Positions 26,152-36,300 of a DNA stretch of 64,000 nt are shown in pieces. The notes under the pieces are model-generated. The model made no database searches. It worked only from the letters and a program-made list of their open reading frames with translations, and was not told where the DNA came from. This DNA comes from Treponema bryantii (GTDB lineage Bacteria > Spirochaetota > Spirochaetia > Treponematales > Treponemataceae): assembly GCF_900113965.1 (NCBI RefSeq), contig NZ_FORI01000002.1, positions 361,036 through 425,035 on the forward strand, in the 5' to 3' direction. The position numbers and the translations under genes were made by a program. Position 1 is the stretch's first letter. The number at the start of each line of letters is the position of its first letter.

Positions 26152-27434
26152 ACAGTTCACTAAACTATTTTAAGAAACCTGTATTCCTTGCATCACTAAT
26201 CTGCATTTTTATTTTCTATTCAGGGCTGTTCTGTATTCCAGACAGAACGGCCGTACGTTCTCTTTTAAAAACTAATGAGATTACTGAGATTTCAGGAAAA
26301 CTCATATCGTCACCTTCTAAAATCGGAAACGGCTCATATTACTCTGCAACGTTCTCGCTGGACTCTGCCGCAGACGCCCGCGGTTTTTCTTCAAGCGCCA
26401 CAGGAAGGCTTAAGGTAATGATTCCCTCCGAACTTGCCGAGGCTTACTCTCCGGGAAAACTTTTCTCTCAAAGCCACTACAAGCGGACAGGTCACGGAGA
26501 TACAACACAGACTCTATTATTTGAAACAGGCGGTCATTATACCTTCCGCGGCCGGCTCACAAATAATATCTTCTACATCCACAAATGCGCCGCCTCATAC
26601 TGGCCCTCGTCGTGGCGGGGCCGCCTCAGCCATTTCCGCGCCCTCTGCCGCCTTCACTTCAAAAGGCTAATGTACAGCTGGGGCAGTGGAGGCGGCCTCC
26701 TCCTGGCGCTCCTCTGCGGGGCCCGCGAATACACCGAAGCCGCCACCTCAGAAGCTTTCCGCCGCGCCGGCCTATCCCACATATTAGCTCTTTCGGGAAT
26801 GCACCTTTCAATGTTCTCTGCCATTGCACTGTTTTTTGGAAGCCGAACAGGTGTTCGTAAGCTTACCTTCATTCTTCGCATTACAGCGCTATTCGGCTTT
26901 GTGTGGTTTGCAGGCTTTTCGCCGTCTTTGGTACGTGCTTTTATTTGTGCACTGCTTACAATTGCGGCCACCATTGCCGGAGCACAAAAACCAGATATGC
27001 TTTCAATTTTGTGTTTTTCTTTTTTATTGCAGAGTGCACTGTGTCCTCAAGATATTCATAACGCAGCTTTTATTTTGTCGTATGGAGCGCTTGCAGGCAT
27101 CCTTTTTACAAGCAGCTTTTTCAACCGTTTTTATTCAAAACTCACTCCGCGTACTGTTGCAGGCTCTTTGTCTGCAGCCACCGGTGCTCAAACTTTTACT
27201 GCTCCAATTTCGCTTAAACAGTTCGGCTCCTTCAGCCCAATAGGAATTATTTCAGCCACCGTAGTTTCTCCGTTTGTAACAGTTTTTATTTACAGCGGTC
27301 TTCTCCTTATCATCCTTAGCCTTATCTTTCCAATCCTTTCTAAACCTAGTGGAATTTTTATCAATTTGCAGTATACTGTCATTAAATATATTGTGAATAT
27401 TTTTTCACTCGTACCAAACTGGAGTATACCTTGA
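26142..27434 (+). CDS. ComEC/Rec2-family membrane protein, channel part only
   Basis: A 430-residue polytopic protein. It has an N-terminal DUF4131-like beta region (about 40-140) and the competence helices with the diagnostic LSHILALSGMHLSMFS (about 210-225) and the FSPSLVRAF segment. The C-terminal metallo-beta-lactamase domain of full ComEC (about 700-800 residues) is missing, and no adjacent gene supplies it. Such core forms are frequent and may still translocate DNA or have another role. Bases about 26580-26770 are markedly GC-rich compared with the rest. Overlaps both neighbours (10 bp and 4 bp). Confidence 0.8.
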   Translation: MAIDSSLNYFKKPVFLASLICIFIFYSGLFCIPDRTAVRSLLKTNEITEISGKLISSPSKIGNGSYYSATFSLDSAADARGFSSSATGRLKVMIPSELAEAYSPGKLFSQSHYKRTGHGDTTQTLLFETGGHYTFRGRLTNNIFYIHKCAASYWPSSWRGRLSHFRALCRLHFKRLMYSWGSGGGLLLALLCGAREYTEAATSEAFRRAGLSHILALSGMHLSMFSAIALFFGSRTGVRKLTFILRITALFGFVWFAGFSPSLVRAFICALLTIAATIAGAQKPDMLSILCFSFLLQSALCPQDIHNAAFILSYGALAGILFTSSFFNRFYSKLTPRTVAGSLSAATGAQTFTAPISLKQFGSFSPIGIISATVVSPFVTVFIYSGLLLIILSLIFPILSKPSGIFINLQYTVIKYIVNIFSLVPNWSIP

Positions 27435-28291
27435 AGCATCCTGATTACAATTCACCTGCCGAACTAAAACAGGTTCTCGACATAAACGGTTTTTCAATGC
27501 AGAAAAAATTCGGACAGAATTTTCTTATTAACGAAGATGCAAGAAACCGCCTTGTAGATGCCCTTGAACTCACAGAGGGAATGAAGGTATGGGAAGTAGG
27601 CCCTGGCCTAGGAGCGATGACAAATACAATTCTTGAACGCGGAGCCAATCTTACAGTTTTTGAAATTGACCGTGGCTTTGCTTCTCTCATCAGTCAGTTT
27701 TTTGAAGAATACTCAGCAAAAGGAACTTTCCATCTTACAGAAGGCGATGTAATGAAAACCTGGAAAGGGCAGTTTGAAAAAGACGGCCAGCCAGACCGCT
27801 TCTTTGGAAATCTTCCTTACAATATTGCCGCTACAATTATTGCAGATACAATCGAAAACAACGTTCGCTTTGACCGCTGTGTATTTACAGTTCAAAAGGA
27901 AGTTGCTCAGCGAATGAGTGCTAATCCTGGAACTGCAGATTATTCTTCTTTCTCAGCACTCTGTCAGTGGGCTTATGATGTAAAGCCTCTTCTGGATTTA
28001 GCCGGCGGAAACTTCTGGCCAAAGCCAAATGTAGAATCTCGTGCTGTAGTATTTACTAAAAAATCTGATTTCCCTTGCTGTAAAAATCCTGCATTGTTTG
28101 TAAAAATGCAGAGAGCACTTTTCAGCTCACGCCGTAAAACAGTACGCAATAATCTTTCTCAGTTCTTAAAGAACAACGACCTTGCAGTAAGCTGTCTTGA
28201 AAAGGCCGGCATTGATATTATGAAACGAGCAGAAGTCCTGACTCTTCCAGAGCTTCTCAAACTTTCTGATGTTATTGAAGGTGAAAAATGA
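27431..28291 (+). CDS. rsmA: 16S rRNA dimethyladenosine transferase
   Basis: Dimethylates two adjacent adenines in the 3' hairpin of 16S rRNA. The 286-residue protein starts from a TTG that overlaps the upstream stop (TTGA), preceded by CTGGAG. The family N-terminus KKFGQNFLINEDARNRLVDAL, the SAM motif VWEVGPGLGAMT, FEIDRGF, and the catalytic NLPYNIAATI are present, then FWPKPNVESRAV. It is embedded in a run of overlapping genes with yggS downstream (4-bp ATGA overlap). Confidence 0.95.
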   Translation: MKHPDYNSPAELKQVLDINGFSMQKKFGQNFLINEDARNRLVDALELTEGMKVWEVGPGLGAMTNTILERGANLTVFEIDRGFASLISQFFEEYSAKGTFHLTEGDVMKTWKGQFEKDGQPDRFFGNLPYNIAATIIADTIENNVRFDRCVFTVQKEVAQRMSANPGTADYSSFSALCQWAYDVKPLLDLAGGNFWPKPNVESRAVVFTKKSDFPCCKNPALFVKMQRALFSSRRKTVRNNLSQFLKNNDLAVSCLEKAGIDIMKRAEVLTLPELLKLSDVIEGEK

Positions 28292-29007
28292 ACACAAACC
28301 AGAGCATAAAAGAAAACCTCGAAGCAATCAGAAGCAGAATTGAAACTGCTGAAAAGAAATCCGGACGTACACCCGGCTCAGTTAAACTAATGGCCGTTAG
28401 TAAGTTTCATCCGGCTCAGGCTGTTGTAGAAGCCTTTGATGCAGGCCAGCTTTTATTCGGTGAAAACCGTGTGCAGGAAGCTTCAGAAAAATTTCCGCCG
28501 CTTATTGAACAGCATCCTGAACTCTGTGTACATATGATTGGCCAGCTTCAGTCTAACAAGGTAAAAAAGGCTGTTGAGTTTGCTTCATGCATTCAGTCTG
28601 TAGACCGTTTAGACCTTCTTAAAGAAATTGAAAAACAGTGTGCAAAACTCAACCGCACAATCGATATTCTTTTTGAAATCCACACCGGAGAAGAATCTAA
28701 ATCCGGTTATACAAATGAAAAAGATCTTGAAGAATCTATTGAAGCATGTATCAAGGGAAACTTTCCGCACATAGTTCCAAAGGGCTTTATGACAATGGCA
28801 CCTTTTACAGATGATGAAGTGCTTGTTAGAAAATCTTTTATTTCGCTTCGTGAACTTTCAATCAAACTTCAGGACAAATACAAAGAACTCTCACTCACAG
28901 AACTTTCAATGGGAATGTCCGGTGATTTTGAAATGGCAATAGAAGAGGGCTCAACACTCGTTAGAGTTGGAACTGCAATCTTTGGAGAAAGGGATTATTC
29001 AAAATAA
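28288..29007 (+). CDS. PLP homeostasis protein, YggS/PROSC family
   Basis: Binds pyridoxal phosphate without a known catalytic activity and balances vitamin B6 pools. The 239-residue protein shows LMAVSKFHPAQAV (the PLP lysine region, near residue 36), FGENRVQEASEK, HMIGQLQSNKVKKAV, and the phosphate-binding SMGMSGDFEMAIEEGSTLVRVGTAIFG. It overlaps rsmA by 4 bp and the following gene by 1 bp. Confidence 0.92.
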   Translation: MNTNQSIKENLEAIRSRIETAEKKSGRTPGSVKLMAVSKFHPAQAVVEAFDAGQLLFGENRVQEASEKFPPLIEQHPELCVHMIGQLQSNKVKKAVEFASCIQSVDRLDLLKEIEKQCAKLNRTIDILFEIHTGEESKSGYTNEKDLEESIEACIKGNFPHIVPKGFMTMAPFTDDEVLVRKSFISLRELSIKLQDKYKELSLTELSMGMSGDFEMAIEEGSTLVRVGTAIFGERDYSK

Positions 29008-29525
29008 TGAAAAAACGCTTTGCTGCTAAAATCCTGATTCTCGCTCTTCTTTTTAATTCTGCACTTCCACTGTTTGCAGCAGAAGATACTACGCCAAAGC
29101 CTTATGACGACAAGGAGTTTCCTCAGACTCTCAAGGATATCCGCCGTTTTGAAATCATTACAATCGGCGCGCTTCCTTTTGTAACTCTCGATACTTCTCT
29201 TGCTTATTCAACTTACAGATATGCCAGAAACGATTTTGATTCTGCCTATAAGCCCGATATCTTTTCTGCTTCATCCTACACACAGGAAGAACAGAAAGGA
29301 ATAATCCTAACTTCAGTTGGAATCTGCGTTGGCATTGGTCTTACAGATTTAGTTGTTCAGATAATCAAACGCTCTTCTAAAAAACGCAAGGTTCAGGTTA
29401 ATTATGATGATATTGCGGTAATTCCAATTTCAGAAGATGAAGATGCGTCAGTGATTCCGCTACCGGGCCAAGGTGAAGATTCTGCTGAAGGCAGTGATTC
29501 CGAGATTCAGGAGATTACAGAATAA
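29007..29525 (+). CDS. Exported hypothetical protein
   Basis: A 172-residue protein with a clear signal peptide (KILILALLFNSALPLFAAED) and a later hydrophobic stretch (IILTSVGICVGIGLTDLVVQII, about 112-133), followed by KRSSKKRK and a very acidic tail. This suggests a membrane-anchored protein with a charged cytoplasmic end. I do not recognise the family. It is coupled by TAATG overlaps to yggS and to the pseudouridine synthase. Confidence 0.7.
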   Translation: MKKRFAAKILILALLFNSALPLFAAEDTTPKPYDDKEFPQTLKDIRRFEIITIGALPFVTLDTSLAYSTYRYARNDFDSAYKPDIFSASSYTQEEQKGIILTSVGICVGIGLTDLVVQIIKRSSKKRKVQVNYDDIAVIPISEDEDASVIPLPGQGEDSAEGSDSEIQEITE

Positions 29526-30490
29526 TGCCGTTTTTCAGTGCAAAGGTTCCTCAGGATTTTCCTGAACAGCAGCGCCTCGATAAATTCATTGCTTCTCTTC
29601 CAAACGGAATGAACCGTTCAAAGCTTAAAAGCGGTGTAACTGAAATTCTTGTAAACGGCAAAAAAGTAAAACTCTCTCAGAAAGTAAAAGCCGGAGATCA
29701 GATAGACATTCAGTGGGAAGACAACATTCCAGACAACATTGATCCTGAAAATATTCCGCTTGAAATCCTTTATGAGGATGATAACGTTACGGTTGTAAAT
29801 AAGGCACAGGGAATGGTAACACATCCGGCCTGCGGAAACTGGACAGGAACACTTGTAAATGCTCTTTTGTATCACTGGGGGCGCCAGTCTGTAGAACAGC
29901 TCAAAGAGGGAAGTGCCTCAGAAATTCTTGAACGCCGCCGCCCGGGCATTGTTCACCGTCTTGATAAAGAAACTTCTGGAATCATCATCACTGCAAAGAA
30001 CCGCGACAGCGAAGAGTTTTTGCAGAAACAGTTTAAAGATAAATCTCTTCAGAAAGAATACATCTGCATCTGTTGTGGAAGACCGCCGGCACGCGACGGA
30101 GACATACGCACACAGATTATCCGCGATCCGAAAAACCGTCACCGCTTTAAGGCAGTTACAGACACAGAGGAAGGCAAGTTTGCACGCACTTTGTACCACT
30201 GCATTGCCTGCTACGGAAATTACTCCCTGATTCGTGTACGACTTAAGACTGGCCGTACACATCAGATTCGCGTACATATGAAACACCTTGGCTGCCCGAT
30301 TCTTGGAGACAGCATATACAACAAGCCTGACTCAAAATTTCCTAATGCAACTCTTATGCTTCATTCTGTCCAGTTAAAAATAAAATTACCAGGCGAAGGT
30401 GATTATAAAATTTTCCGAACTCCAACGCCTTCACGTTTTATCGAAATCGAAAAGAAACTCAAAAAGATGTTTCCTAAGGTAATTTTATAA
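29525..30490 (+). CDS. rluD: RluD-type 23S rRNA pseudouridine synthase
   Basis: Isomerises uridines in 23S rRNA, probably in helix 69. The 321-residue protein has an N-terminal S4 RNA-binding domain (RLDKFIASL ... EILVNGKKVK, residues 17-65) and the catalytic RluA-family motif HRLDKETSG (near 143, with the Asp nucleophile). The conserved KTGRTHQIRVHM is present. Which uridines are modified is inferred from family only. It is followed by a second pseudouridine synthase overlapping by 1 bp. Confidence 0.88.
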   Translation: MPFFSAKVPQDFPEQQRLDKFIASLPNGMNRSKLKSGVTEILVNGKKVKLSQKVKAGDQIDIQWEDNIPDNIDPENIPLEILYEDDNVTVVNKAQGMVTHPACGNWTGTLVNALLYHWGRQSVEQLKEGSASEILERRRPGIVHRLDKETSGIIITAKNRDSEEFLQKQFKDKSLQKEYICICCGRPPARDGDIRTQIIRDPKNRHRFKAVTDTEEGKFARTLYHCIACYGNYSLIRVRLKTGRTHQIRVHMKHLGCPILGDSIYNKPDSKFPNATLMLHSVQLKIKLPGEGDYKIFRTPTPSRFIEIEKKLKKMFPKVIL

Positions 30491-31212
30491 TGATTGAAAT
30501 TATAAAAGAACCAACAGAAGATAAACCTTTCCTCGTAATCTATAAGCCAAAAGGTCTGCCGTCTGCACCTCTTACCGCCGAAGATTCTGAGAACGCGCTG
30601 TCACAGGCCGTTGCCATGTTTCCGGAAATTAAAACAGTTTGCGGCAAAAAGCCAATTGAGTACGGGCTGCTGCACCGCCTCGACACGGCAACTGATGGAC
30701 TGATGGTTATTGCGGCTACTCAGGAATGTTATGATTTCATCATGACAGAACAGGCAGAAGGCCGTTTTATAAAAACATACACTGCAGAATGTAATATTCT
30801 TCCAGACAACGCAAAACTCCTCGGAGGCTTCCCGGCAGACATTCCAGTTCTTCCGGAAGTAAGTTCATATTTCCGTCCATACGGAGAGGGAAGAAAAGAA
30901 GTTCGCCCTGTTACCGAAAATTCAGGAAAAGCAGCCCTTTCAAAACTCGGTAAGAAAAAACTTTATACTACAAAAATCGAAATACAAAAGCTCTCAGATA
31001 CCCGTGCCATTGCAACTTGCGAAATTACAGAAGGTTACCGCCATCAGGTTCGCTGCCATCTAGCCTGGGCAGGCTATCCAGTAATCGGCGACCAGTTATA
31101 CAATTCAGACAAAAAAAATGCAGAAAACCTTTTGTTTTCTGCAACTAAAATCTCTTTTGAATACCCGAGAGGAGACTTGAACTCCTATGACCGTAAGGAC
31201 ACTTGGACCTGA
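30490..31212 (+). CDS. RluA-like pseudouridine synthase, 3' end antisense to tRNA-Leu
   Basis: A 240-residue enzyme without an S4 domain, with the motif GLLHRLDTATDG (near residue 60) and the GYRHQVRCHLAW segment. Compared with relatives the protein should end near ISFEYP. The last 17 codons (GDLNSYDRKDTWT and the residues before it) are encoded by the complement of a tRNA-Leu gene on the other strand (31162-31245), so the stop codon lies inside the tRNA. It is coupled to rluD by a TAATG junction. Confidence 0.85.
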   Translation: MIEIIKEPTEDKPFLVIYKPKGLPSAPLTAEDSENALSQAVAMFPEIKTVCGKKPIEYGLLHRLDTATDGLMVIAATQECYDFIMTEQAEGRFIKTYTAECNILPDNAKLLGGFPADIPVLPEVSSYFRPYGEGRKEVRPVTENSGKAALSKLGKKKLYTTKIEIQKLSDTRAIATCEITEGYRHQVRCHLAWAGYPVIGDQLYNSDKKNAENLLFSATKISFEYPRGDLNSYDRKDTWT

Positions 31213-31245
31213 ACCAAGCGCGTCTACCAATTCCGCCACCCGGGC
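31162..31245 (-). tRNA. tRNA-Leu (anticodon CAG)
   Basis: The minus strand folds as an 84-nt class II tRNA. The acceptor GCCCGGG pairs with CTCGGGT (one G-U at each of positions 1 and 6), followed by discriminator A. The D-loop AATTGGTAGACGC, the anticodon loop TTCAGGT with CAG, a long variable arm TGTCCTTACGGTCA, and the T-loop GTTCAAGTC are present. No CCA is encoded, so CCA addition is needed after 3' processing. The gene overlaps 51 nt of the opposite-strand pseudouridine synthase gene. Confidence 0.95.
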
Positions 31246-31291
31246 TAAAAATGTTATTTAATATTAATGAAATCGAGGGTCTTAGTCAAGA

Positions 31292-31711
31292 TTACAAACA
31301 GCTGTATAATCCGGCCACAAGAACTGCAAGGATCAATAAACAAACAAGATAAACCCACCAAGGGAGACTCGATTCTACATAACCACCGGTTCCAGAGCTT
31401 CCGCTTCTTGAGCCTGAAAGACCTAAAAGACCGCGGGCACCGTATCTGTTTTTGCCTTTATTGTTTCGGCCGTTCACGCCGGCAATTCCGTAGCTTCCGT
31501 GGCCGAGTTCTGTATCTGGATTTACTGCATAACCGCAGGTTGGACAGCCGTTCTTAAAATCTTCATTTGTTCCGATTCTTCCGCACTGAGGACATCTTAC
31601 AGACGCGAAGAACTTGCCGCAGGTAGGGCAGGTTTTGGAATTACGAGGTACTTCTGAGCCGCAGCTCTCACAGAAAAATTTTGCTTCTTTTGACTTAGAT
31701 CTTTTTTTCAT
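31292..31711 (-). CDS. Double zinc-ribbon membrane-tail protein
   Basis: A 139-residue protein with four CxxC knuckles in its first 60 residues (FCESCGS, TCPTCGK, CPQCGR, CPTCGY), which form two zinc ribbons. A Gly/Ser/Arg-rich linker follows (about 70-110), then one C-terminal transmembrane helix (WWVYLVCLLILAVLVAGLYS). It is probably tail-anchored with the zinc domain in the cytoplasm. It overlaps the upstream receiver-like gene by 17 bp. Function unknown. Confidence 0.75.
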   Translation of the reverse strand: MKKRSKSKEAKFFCESCGSEVPRNSKTCPTCGKFFASVRCPQCGRIGTNEDFKNGCPTCGYAVNPDTELGHGSYGIAGVNGRNNKGKNRYGARGLLGLSGSRSGSSGTGGYVESSLPWWVYLVCLLILAVLVAGLYSCL

Positions 31712-32267
31712 AATAATCTTTTATAATAAGGTAGGCATTATGTTCATCTACCTTGCTGAAATCTGCTGAAAATGCTGACACATTTTTTCCATCAAACATA
31801 CTCACATATTTCATCAAACCATTTTTAAAATCATTATCTTCGAAATTAAACTGAACACAGTTTTTGTCTGCATCAAATTTTGCATTGAACAGTTTAATTT
31901 TTCCATCCTGATTATTAATAGCAAGCTGAACATCAACAGGCTCAGGAGCATTAAAAGAATCTTCAAAAGAAAGAATCCCCAAATCAGTAGCCTTCTTTGA
32001 ATCTTCCTGTGAAAGAGGTTCAGTATCATAAAGATACATTTTTACATCATTGCCACCGATTCCGCTCTGTACAAAGCCTGCAAGAGTTTTCCAGTGGCGA
32101 GGGTATTCAATTGAACTGAGGACAATTACATCAGGCTGAATTTCTTCGATATTATCCAAAGCTTTGATAATCCATCTGTAATGAATTAAATCAAAGCCTT
32201 TTTGTTTAAGCAGAGGAGCTACAAAATCTATTATTTCTTTTCTGTCTGATATAAGGAGTGCTTTCAT
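31695..32267 (-). CDS. Receiver-like hypothetical protein
   Basis: A 190-residue soluble protein starting MKALLISDRKEIIDFVAPLLKQKGF, with IQPDVIVLSSIEYP near residues 44-57 resembling a response-regulator receiver fold. The phospho-acceptor Asp context is not convincing, so it may be a pseudo-receiver. The C-terminal half (DVQLAINNQDGKIKLFNAKF) is beta-rich. It is the middle gene of a three-gene minus-strand set with 1-bp and 17-bp overlaps. Confidence 0.6.
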   Translation of the reverse strand: MKALLISDRKEIIDFVAPLLKQKGFDLIHYRWIIKALDNIEEIQPDVIVLSSIEYPRHWKTLAGFVQSGIGGNDVKMYLYDTEPLSQEDSKKATDLGILSFEDSFNAPEPVDVQLAINNQDGKIKLFNAKFDADKNCVQFNFEDNDFKNGLMKYVSMFDGKNVSAFSADFSKVDEHNAYLIIKDYYEKKI

Positions 32268-33247
32268 TATTCTGTTCCAAGATTTACAACTGTGTAATCA
32301 TAAATCTTCCAGATTCCTTCATGCTGTCTTACTTTATAAGTATAGCGTTTCTTTTCGCTGAAGTTTGGATACTTAAACCATTCAATTACAGTAACGCTTC
32401 CTTCAGTTGGAGAATAAGTTGTCTTTTCAATCTGGAAACTTTCTGGCACTGCAACGATATCATTTTCAATGCGAGCCTGCATCAAATCTCCCTTGAAAGA
32501 CTGAAGCATTCTTGAACGTTCTTCTGCAGAAACTGTGATGTACTTTTTCTTAAGGCTTGGATTTCTCTGAATCAAAGATTCAACATCCATATACAGGAAG
32601 TACTGATCCCAAAGTGATTTCTGACGTGCAATAATTGTCTGCTCAACAACCTTGTCTGGAGAAATATCCATTGGCTTAAGAAGTTCTACTGTTTCATTCT
32701 TTACTGCTACAAAGTTTGAAGAAGCTGCAGATGGAGAAGGGCGAACTTCAAGAGTAAGTCTGTTAGATTTAAGAGTAAGATATTTTGATTTGTAAAGTTC
32801 CGGATAGAAGAAGAGTTCAAGATAATAAACTGAAGGTTCTTCAACTTTTATAAAGCTCTTTACATTTTCAACGAAAGAATATTCTTCACCCTGTTCAAGA
32901 GCAATTTCACGGAAGTATACAGTCTGATTTGTTGTACGCTTTTCAATGATATTATCTGTCTGTTCAAGACGGCTATTTTTTACAGTGTAAGCGTTGAAGT
33001 CCATGCTGAACGAACGGTCGTCAGCCAGCTTAAAACGAAGGGTATCAGATCCATTGTTCTTGATTGTGATGTGAACAAAAATCGGAGCCTCATCTTCATT
33101 GCCAGGATAGTAGACAGTACGGTTGTAATATTTGATGGACACAGAAGCATTAGAATAGTCTGGCACGGCAGCATCATCAGCAAAAATTGCCATCTGTCCA
33201 AAAACAAAAAGAACTGATATAATTGAAAGCAGTTTACGGATTTTCAA
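32267..33247 (-). CDS. Exported hypothetical protein
   Basis: A 326-residue protein with a signal peptide (LLSIISVLFVFGQMAIFADD). An immunoglobulin-like beta segment follows (SVSIKYYNRTVYYPGNEDEAPIFVHITIKNNGSDTLRF), then a helical middle and a C-terminal beta region ending KRYTYKVRQHEGIWKIYDYTVV. It probably acts in the periplasm. It is the first gene of the minus-strand three-gene set; its start is divergent from mfd with 56 bp between. I do not recognise a named family. Confidence 0.7.
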   Translation of the reverse strand: MKIRKLLSIISVLFVFGQMAIFADDAAVPDYSNASVSIKYYNRTVYYPGNEDEAPIFVHITIKNNGSDTLRFKLADDRSFSMDFNAYTVKNSRLEQTDNIIEKRTTNQTVYFREIALEQGEEYSFVENVKSFIKVEEPSVYYLELFFYPELYKSKYLTLKSNRLTLEVRPSPSAASSNFVAVKNETVELLKPMDISPDKVVEQTIIARQKSLWDQYFLYMDVESLIQRNPSLKKKYITVSAEERSRMLQSFKGDLMQARIENDIVAVPESFQIEKTTYSPTEGSVTVIEWFKYPNFSEKKRYTYKVRQHEGIWKIYDYTVVNLGTE

Positions 33248-33303
33248 CGTATTTCTCCATTTAAAAGATTTTTTCTTTTACTATATTATAATCGGAATAA
33301 ATA

Positions 33304-36300
33304 ATGAAATCATTAACTTCTATAGACGAAATATTGCATAATCAGGCTGAAATACGCAGCACAGCCCAGGCATTTTTTGATGAAAACACAGCTTTTCCAC
33401 TGAATATTGAAGGGCTTCACGGAAGCCTTTTTAGTCTCTTTACAGCAGAAGTATGCCGCTCAAATCACGTAAAAGCAGTACAGGCAGCGCAGTATTCCGC
33501 TTCAAGCAAAAGCTCTCCATCATACAAAGTTTTCTCTGCTGACCTAATTATTGTTGTTCCTACGGAAGCTGATGCCCGTGACATTGCAGGTGATTTTGCC
33601 GCTGTTTATGATGAAGCAGAAGTTCATATTTTTCCGGACTGGGGAACTGTTCCTTACAGACCTGCTGCCCGCGGTTCTGTAACCTTTGGTAAACGTGCCG
33701 GAGTTCTTTCTAAACTGCTTTCTAAAAAGTCGTCCGTGCAGTTCCACGAAACTCCACGCATCTTCATTTTTACCCAGCGTGCCTTTATGTCGCCGCTGCC
33801 TTCTCCAGAATATCTTAAAACTCTTTCCTTTAAGCTCAACAAGGGTGATAAACTCGATACCACAAACATTGCTCAAAAGCTTGCCGCTATGGGCTATACC
33901 CGTGTTCCTAAGGTAAATGTTCGCGGTGAGTTCAGTCTTCGCGGTGAAGTTCTGGATATTTTCCTTCCGTGCGATGAACATGCCAGCCGTGTAATTTTTG
34001 ATTTTGATGAAATTGAATCCTTTAAGGAATTTGAAGCAGATACACAGGCTACAGTTGGCTCAAAGAAGGATTTGCTGATTTATCCGACAAAAGAAGTGCT
34101 CTGGACACCAGAACTCATTGAAAAAGCCCGACAGCGCATGGAAGAGTATCAGGCAACAGCAATTAAAGAAGATGGGGCGGGAACAGCAGAATTTGCCGCT
34201 GGCGGTGTTGGCGGGGGTGCTCCAAGTGATTTTTCCGTACACCTTCCACTCACAGAGAGTGCTCAGGAATATCTTAAAAACCTTCTTACAGGACTTAGCG
34301 TAAGTGGAGAAGCCGAGGGAGAAGAGTTCCTTTATCAGCTTGTAAGCGACAAAACTCACACACTTTTAGACTATATTGATGAAAATACCTTTGTGCTTTT
34401 CTATAATTATGATAAACAGGAAAACGCACGACTTACAATAAACCGCGAGTATAATAAGCTTTACCGCACATCAAGAGAGGAATATCCTGTTCTACCTCCT
34501 GATATGGTGCTTTCTGATTATGGCAAACTGTTAGAAAATATCTCAAAGTGTATACTTTTTAGAACACTACAAAAGGCAGAGGAGACAGAATCTGTCATAA
34601 AACATCAGATTTCTGCAGAACCTGCACGAAGCTTCTTTGGAAACATCAACTTTATGAAAGAGGAGCTTACAGAACTGCAGAATGCCGGCTGGAATATCTT
34701 CATCTTTACTGATAATGAGAACCAGCAGCTAAGAATTCACGAAATTTTCAAGGATTTTGTTGATATTCAGGACGATGGAGCGATTCATCCGGTAGTTCTT
34801 ATTCCAAAAGCAATATCTGCAGGTTTCCGTCTTCCGGAAGCAAAACTCCTCGTTATTCAGGAAAATGAAATTTTTGGACGCCGTCAGTACGTTCCAAAGT
34901 CTGTAAATAAGGCTAAATCAAAGGCAATTGATACCTTTGTTGAACTTAATCCGGGCGATTATATTGTTCACGTAAACTGGGGAATTGGTCTTTTCCATGG
35001 AATTGAACGCGTAAAGGCAATGGGGAACGAGCGCGATTACATCAAACTTGAATATGCCGACAACGAAATTGCCTTTGTTCCGATTGAGCAGGTAAACCTT
35101 GTTCAACGCTATATTGGTAATGAAGGCGATAAACCGCGCCTTGACCGTATTGGAAGTAAATCATGGGAAAGCCGAAAGAATAAAGTAAAGCAGGCTGTAG
35201 AAGACATTGCACAGAAGCTCATTGATTTGTATTCACGCCGTCAGGCTTCAGTTGGCTTTGCATTCCCTAAGGAAACAGAATGGCAGGCAGCTTTTGAAGC
35301 CGCATTCCCTTATGAAGATACACCAGACCAGATTACCGTAACCGAAGAAATCAAAGCTGATATGGAAAAGCCGGTTCCAATGGACCGCCTTGTTTGTGGT
35401 GATGTTGGATACGGAAAAACTGAAATTGCCATGCGTGCGGCTTTTAAGGCTGTTATGGGCGGTAAACAGGTTGCCTTCCTTGCACCAACAACAATTCTTG
35501 CAGAACAGCATTACGAAACCTGTAAGAACCGTTTTAAGAACTTCCCGGTAAAGATTGAGCGCCTTTCACGCTTTGTTGCACCAGCAGAACAGAAAAAGAT
35601 TCTCGCAAAGGTTGCTGCAGGCGAAGTTGATATTCTTGTTGGAACTCACAGAATCATTCAGAAGGACGTAAGCTTCAAAAAACTTGGTCTTATGATTATT
35701 GATGAAGAGCAGCGCTTCGGTGTAAAGGACAAGGAAAAGCTCAAGGTTATGAAAAATAATATTGACTGTCTTACAATGTCTGCAACGCCAATTCCAAGAA
35801 CTCTTCATATGAGTCTTTTGAAAATCCGTGATATGAGTCTTTTAACAACACCGCCTCAGAACCGACAGCCGATTGAAACTGTTGTTGACGAGTTTACCGA
35901 CGACCGCATTACTCAGGCGATCAGACGCGAAATTGAGCGCGGCGGCCAGGTCTTCTATTTACACAACCGTGTTGAATCCTTGCAGGAAATACGCCGTAAG
36001 GTAGAAACTCTTGTACCTGAAGTTCTCGTAGATGTAGCTCACGGCCAGATGACAAGCACACAGCTTGAAGAAATCTTCCATCGCTTTAAGATGGGCGGCT
36101 TCCACGTGCTCATTGCAACTACAATTATTGAAAACGGAATTGATATTCCAAACGTAAATACAATCATTATTGACCGTGCCGACATGTACGGTGTTTCACA
36201 GCTTTACCAGCTGCGCGGCCGTGTTGGACGTAGTGACCGTCAGGCTTACGCATATCTTCTGTACCCGGAAAACAAAGCACTTTCCGAGGTCGCAATGAAA

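Noticed and set aside
26585..27243. Alternative plus and minus frames inside the comEC-like gene
   Set aside because: They coincide with the GC-rich patch, which removes stop codons in all frames; their translations match no family.
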